Assembly: GCA_002315795.1 (NCBI GenBank)
Contig: DCIF01000065.1
Location: 1,611 to 12,058 of the forward strand
Source of the DNA: Bacteroidales bacterium UBA1733
GTDB lineage: Bacteria; Bacteroidota; Bacteroidia; Bacteroidales; UBA3663
Length of the DNA: 10,448 nucleotides
Direction of reading: 5' to 3'
In this document: in pieces, positions 7,977 through 10,448 of the stretch
Numbering within the stretch: the stretch's first letter is position 1
How the letters are laid out: each line of letters opens with the position of its first letter
Notes under the pieces: model-generated
Told to the model about the DNA's origin: nothing
Databases searched by the model: none
What the model saw: the letters and a program-made list of their open reading frames with translations, nothing else
Program-made: the position numbers and the translations under genes

Positions 7977-8978
7977 ATGGCAAAGATAGTTTTATTTGGA
8001 TCAAAGCCTTATGATCAGGAGTCATTTGATAAGGTGAACGAGCAGTTCGGTTTCGAACTGAAGTATTTCAAGGCACATCCAACAATGGATAATGTGTCAC
8101 TGACACAAGGTGCTATTGCCGTCTGTGTGTTTGTGAACGATCCTGTACCAGCAGAGGTAATCAAGGCAATGGCAGAGCAGGGTATCAAACTCATTGCGCT
8201 ACGTTGTGCCGGTTACAATAACGTAGATCTGAAGGCTGCTAAGGAAGCCGGGATTCAGGTGGTTAGAGTGCCTGCCTATTCACCTCATGCCATTGCAGAA
8301 TTTGCTCTGGCACTGATGCTGGCTGCCGATCGTCATATCCCACGAGCAGTAACTCGTACGCGTGACGCTAACTTTTCACTGCAAGGTTTGTTAGGCTTCG
8401 ACCTGTTTGGTAAGACCATTGGCATCATTGGTACAGGAAAGATTGCTAAGGTGCTGATCAGAATGCTTTCTGGCTTCGGCATGACGATCCTGGGTTATGA
8501 TCCTTATCCGGATGAAGAGTTCGCTGTGGTCAATAACATGAAATATGTGTCGCTCGATGAGTTGTTCGCACAGTCAGATATCATTACATTGCACTGTCCT
8601 TTGACACCAGAAACGAAATATGTCATCAATGCGGACAGTATCGGAAAGATGAAACAGGGTGTAATGATTGTCAATACAGGTAGAGGTCAGTTGATTAATA
8701 CGGAAGATCTGATTGAGGGTCTGAAGTCAAAGCGCATTGGTTCAGCCGCTCTCGATGTCTATGAGGAGGAAGGTGACTATTTCTACGAGGATATCTCAGA
8801 CAGTATCATTGAAGATGATACACTCGCCAGACTTCTGTCATTCAACAATGTGATTGTGACCAGCCATCAGGCTTTCTTTACTAGAGAGGCGCTCCGGAAC
8901 ATTGCAACGACCACACTGCAGAATGTGAAAGATTATCTTGATGGTAAAACGCTTGTCAATGAAGTAAAACTGGATTAA
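7977..8978 (+). CDS. ldhA: NAD-dependent D-lactate dehydrogenase, fermentative
   Basis: This 333-residue cytoplasmic enzyme is predicted to reduce pyruvate to D-lactate with NADH, recycling NAD during fermentation. It is collinear with Escherichia coli LdhA (329 residues) through FVNDPVP, ALRCAGYNNVDL, VVRVPAYSPHAIAE, RTRDANFSLQGL, IGTGKIA, LHCPLTPET and SHQAFFT. The Rossmann loop is G152-T-G154-K-I-A157, with Ala where E. coli has Gly. The catalytic trio is Arg236 (NTGRG), a Glu in the YEEE run (263-265) and His297. The length and the intact DANFSL and DVYEEE blocks favour D-lactate dehydrogenase over other D-2-hydroxyacid dehydrogenases. The gene has no close partner: 58 bases separate it from the GH51 gene and a strong terminator follows. 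No good promoter is visible in the upstream gap. Only a degenerate -7-like TTTATTTG (7962-7969) is present. Confidence 0.93.
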   Translation: MAKIVLFGSKPYDQESFDKVNEQFGFELKYFKAHPTMDNVSLTQGAIAVCVFVNDPVPAEVIKAMAEQGIKLIALRCAGYNNVDLKAAKEAGIQVVRVPAYSPHAIAEFALALMLAADRHIPRAVTRTRDANFSLQGLLGFDLFGKTIGIIGTGKIAKVLIRMLSGFGMTILGYDPYPDEEFAVVNNMKYVSLDELFAQSDIITLHCPLTPETKYVINADSIGKMKQGVMIVNTGRGQLINTEDLIEGLKSKRIGSAALDVYEEEGDYFYEDISDSIIEDDTLARLLSFNNVIVTSHQAFFTREALRNIATTTLQNVKDYLDGKTLVNEVKLD

Positions 8979-8993
8979 ATATAGTTTTGAAAT

Positions 8994-9056
8994 GGCAAAA
9001 TAGTGCACACGAACTGCGAATTTGTGCAGTGTAGTGGCGCTATTTTGCCCTTTTTT
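8994..9056 (+). terminator. Strong intrinsic terminator after ldhA
   Basis: GGCAAAATAGTGC (8994-9006) pairs with GCGCTATTTTGCC (9037-9049) over 13 positions, including one G-U pair. TTTTTT follows at 9051-9056. Inside the loop ACTGC (9011-9015) can pair with GCAGT (9026-9030 region) as an inner stem. The stem plus T-run is a classical Rho-independent terminator and separates ldhA from the etf unit. Confidence 0.85.
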
Positions 9057-9083
9057 GCGCCTTTTCGGCATGTAAGTGGCTGA

Positions 9084-9093
9084 TTTGCGCAAA
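9084..9093. promoter_or_regulatory. Palindrome TTTGCGCAAA upstream of the etf promoter
   Basis: This perfect 10-base palindrome is centred about 48 bases upstream of the predicted etfB transcription start, just before the -33 element. The position suits a regulator site. TTTGCGC also occurs at 9054-9060. I do not recognise the regulator, and short palindromes can occur by chance. Confidence 0.3.
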
Positions 9094-9099
9094 GATTGT

Positions 9100-9130
9100 T
9101 TTGTCATATAGGTTTTTTTGCATAACTTTG
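9100..9130 (+). promoter_or_regulatory. Promoter of etfB-etfA
   Basis: TTTG (9100-9103), 19 bases, TAACTTTG (9123-9130) fits the Bacteroidota consensus exactly. Transcription should start near 9137, leaving a leader of about 75 bases before the etfB ATG. Confidence 0.82.
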
Positions 9131-9165
9131 CAGCGTGAAATTACGGCCTTTGCTGCTGTAAAGTT
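9124..9165. repeat. Interrupted inverted repeat at the etf transcription start
   Basis: AACTTTGCAGC (9124-9134) is mirrored by GCTGC (9152-9156) and AAAGTT (9160-9165), with a 3-base insertion TGT in the right arm. The left arm overlaps the -7 box and lies mostly upstream of the predicted transcription start. It would therefore act as a DNA dyad rather than a leader hairpin. Function is unknown. Confidence 0.35.
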
Positions 9166-9211
9166 GCGTTTCATTTGATAAATTCGTTATAATATATACA
9201 TTATTTAAATT

Positions 9212-10093
9212 ATGGCATTAAACATCATCGTACTTGCCAAGCAGGTACCTGACACACGCAATGTGGGTCCTGATGCAATGACTCCAGAAGGTACCGTCAA
9301 TCGTGCGGCTCTTCCTGCAGTCTTCAACCCAGAGGATCTGAATGCACTTGAGCAGGCGCTTCGTCTCAAGGAGCAGTTCCCTGGCTCTACCATTTCTGTG
9401 GTTACTATGGGTCTTCCAAAGTCTGCAGAGGTAATCCGTGAGTCTCTCTATCGTGGCGCTGACGCTGGTTATGTTGTAACCGATCGCTGCCTTGGTGGCG
9501 CTGATACTTTGGCCACAAGCTACACTCTCAGCCAGGCTATCCGTAAGATTGGTAATTTTGACATCATCCTTGGTGGCCGTCAGGCTATCGATGGTGATAC
9601 GGCTCAGGTTGGTCCTCAGATCGCTGAGAAGCTCGGTCTGACTCAGGTTACTTATGCAGAGGAGATCCTCTCGTTAGATGAGGCTGCCCGTAAGGTTACC
9701 ATCAAGCGTCACATCGATGGCGGTGTTGAGACTGTAGTTGCTCCACTTCCACTGGTAGTTACCGTTAATGGTTCAGCTGCTCCTTGTCGTCCACGCAACG
9801 CAAAGCGCGTCATGAAGTATAAGAATGCTACTGCACCTGCAGAGCGTCCAGCTGATCAGGCTGATGCAATGGCTGCTCTCGTAGCTGCTAAGCCTTACCT
9901 CAACATCACCCAGTGGGGTGCTGCTGACATCGAGGCTGACCTCAAGCAGGTAGGTAAGGCTGGTTCGCCAACCAATGTGAAGACTGTCAAGAACATCGTT
10001 TTCAAGGCCAAGGAAAGCCGCACCATGACGGGTGCCGATGCTGACGTAGAGGGCCTGATGGTAGAATTATTGAACGAAAAGATTATTGGCTAA
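9212..10093 (+). CDS. etfB: Electron transfer flavoprotein beta subunit
   Basis: This 293-residue cytoplasmic protein pairs with EtfA to carry electrons from or to flavin dehydrogenases such as acyl-CoA dehydrogenases. The FixA/EtfB family signature is seen in KQVPDT (10-15), FNPEDLNALEQALRLKE (38-54) and GGRQAIDGDTAQVGPQIAE (121-139). The nucleotide-binding region follows, then PLPLVVTVNGSAAPCRPRNA. The protein is longer than classical EtfB (about 250-265 residues). The extra length lies mainly around residues 210-235, an Ala-rich stretch before the conserved KAGSPT. Codon use is strongly biased to GGT, GCT and CGT, in keeping with high expression. etfA follows after 86 bases. The electron donor or acceptor is not in the window, and whether the pair is bifurcating cannot be decided here. 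Confidence 0.95.
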   Translation: MALNIIVLAKQVPDTRNVGPDAMTPEGTVNRAALPAVFNPEDLNALEQALRLKEQFPGSTISVVTMGLPKSAEVIRESLYRGADAGYVVTDRCLGGADTLATSYTLSQAIRKIGNFDIILGGRQAIDGDTAQVGPQIAEKLGLTQVTYAEEILSLDEAARKVTIKRHIDGGVETVVAPLPLVVTVNGSAAPCRPRNAKRVMKYKNATAPAERPADQADAMAALVAAKPYLNITQWGAADIEADLKQVGKAGSPTNVKTVKNIVFKAKESRTMTGADADVEGLMVELLNEKIIG

Positions 10094-10102
10094 CGCCAAG
10101 TT

Positions 10103-10167
10103 GTTAGTTAGTAGTTATCAGTTAGGTTAATCCTCTGATAATAACTAATAACTTATAACTAATAACT
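10103..10167. repeat. TAACTAATAACT repeat and imperfect hairpin between etfB and etfA
   Basis: The 13-mer ATAACTAATAACT occurs twice (10141-10153 and 10155-10167), one base apart. The sequence at 10106-10121 is complementary to 10135-10153, with 15 of 16 positions paired and a 3-base bulge. The resulting stem could form in the etfBA mRNA. No T-run follows, so it is not a standard terminator. The simple, low-GC sequence differs from the flanking genes and resembles a dispersed intergenic repeat. Confidence 0.6.
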
Positions 10168-10179
10168 CATTCATAGAAT

Positions 10180-10448
10180 ATGAATAGCGTATTTGTATAT
10201 TGCGAAATCGAGGGTACCACCGTTAAGGATGTGAGCCTCGAGCTCCTTACCAAGGGCCGCAAGCTCGCCAATACTCTTGGCGTACAGTTGGAATGTATCA
10301 TCGCTGGTGCTGGCCTTGATGGCGTAGAGAACCAGGTGATGAAATACGGTGTTGACAAGGTGCATGTTTTCGATGCGCCAGGTCTCTTCCCTTACACTTC
10401 TAATCCACACACCGCAGTGCTGGTGAACCTCTTCAAGGAGGAGGATCC
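10180..10448 (+). CDS. etfA: Electron transfer flavoprotein alpha subunit, N-terminal part only
   Basis: The frame opens at ATG 10180 and runs off the window without a stop, giving 89 residues. It reads MNSVFVYCEIEG, then TKGRKLANTLGVQLECIIAG, KYGVDKVHVFD and TAVLVNLFKEED. This is the N-terminal ETF domain of EtfA proteins, where the usual pattern is an opening beta strand, 'vslELltkgrkLA' and 'yGADkV'. The FAD-binding C-terminal domain lies outside the window. It is the second gene of the etf unit and has no clear promoter of its own. Confidence 0.92.
   Translation, partial: MNSVFVYCEIEGTTVKDVSLELLTKGRKLANTLGVQLECIIAGAGLDGVENQVMKYGVDKVHVFDAPGLFPYTSNPHTAVLVNLFKEED

Noticed and set aside
8838..9107. 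A leftward 89-codon open frame starting in the ldhA-etfB gap.
   Set aside because: Its sequence crosses the terminator stem and then runs antisense through the ldhA 3' end. It has low-complexity Lys/Arg content and no family features.
7977..10448. A lactate dehydrogenase next to etfBA, resembling an electron-bifurcating LDH/EtfAB complex.
   Set aside because: The bifurcating complex uses a flavin-containing lactate dehydrogenase of the GlcD type. This enzyme is the NAD-dependent LdhA type. A strong terminator and a separate promoter also split the two units.
1..10448. CRISPR arrays, tRNA or rRNA genes, insertion sequences, phage genes or toxin-antitoxin pairs.
   Set aside because: No regularly spaced repeats, RNA gene signatures, transposase frames or terminal repeats were seen. 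All long frames are accounted for by the listed genes.

Overview
The window looks like chromosomal DNA of a Bacteroidales bacterium, most likely Prevotella/Segatella-like. The evidence is a SusC-type TonB-dependent receptor, a hybrid two-component regulator (HTCS), start codons without Shine-Dalgarno sequences but with A-rich leaders, and four promoters of the Bacteroidota type (TTTG, about 19-22 bases, TAnnTTTG). The genus is inferred from gene content only.

Left part (1-7918): one end of a polysaccharide utilization locus (PUL). A susC-like receptor gene runs leftward and is cut by the window edge, so a susD partner, if present, lies outside. A 349-base divergent region (1839-2187) separates it from a rightward HTCS gene. 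This region holds a promoter for each gene and several repeats that look like operator sites. Downstream of the HTCS, with its own promoter, is a secreted GH51 alpha-L-arabinofuranosidase. Together they suggest a system for arabinose-containing glycans (arabinan, arabinoxylan or similar). The receptor would import oligosaccharides, the HTCS would sense them in the periplasm and activate transcription, and the GH51 enzyme would remove arabinofuranosyl units in the periplasm.

Middle part (7919-9056): a weak hairpin follows the arabinofuranosidase gene. Next comes a single-gene unit for an NAD-dependent fermentative D-lactate dehydrogenase (LdhA type), closed by a strong intrinsic terminator.

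Right part (9057-10448): a clear promoter drives etfB (electron transfer flavoprotein beta subunit), followed by the start of etfA, which is cut by the right edge. The etfB-etfA gap holds a TAACTAATAACT-type repeat that can fold into an imperfect hairpin.

All intact genes belong to well-known families, and I see no clear undescribed system. The most interesting material is non-coding: the cluster of dyads and direct repeats between susC and the HTCS, the dyads at the etf promoter, and the repeat hairpin inside the etf operon.
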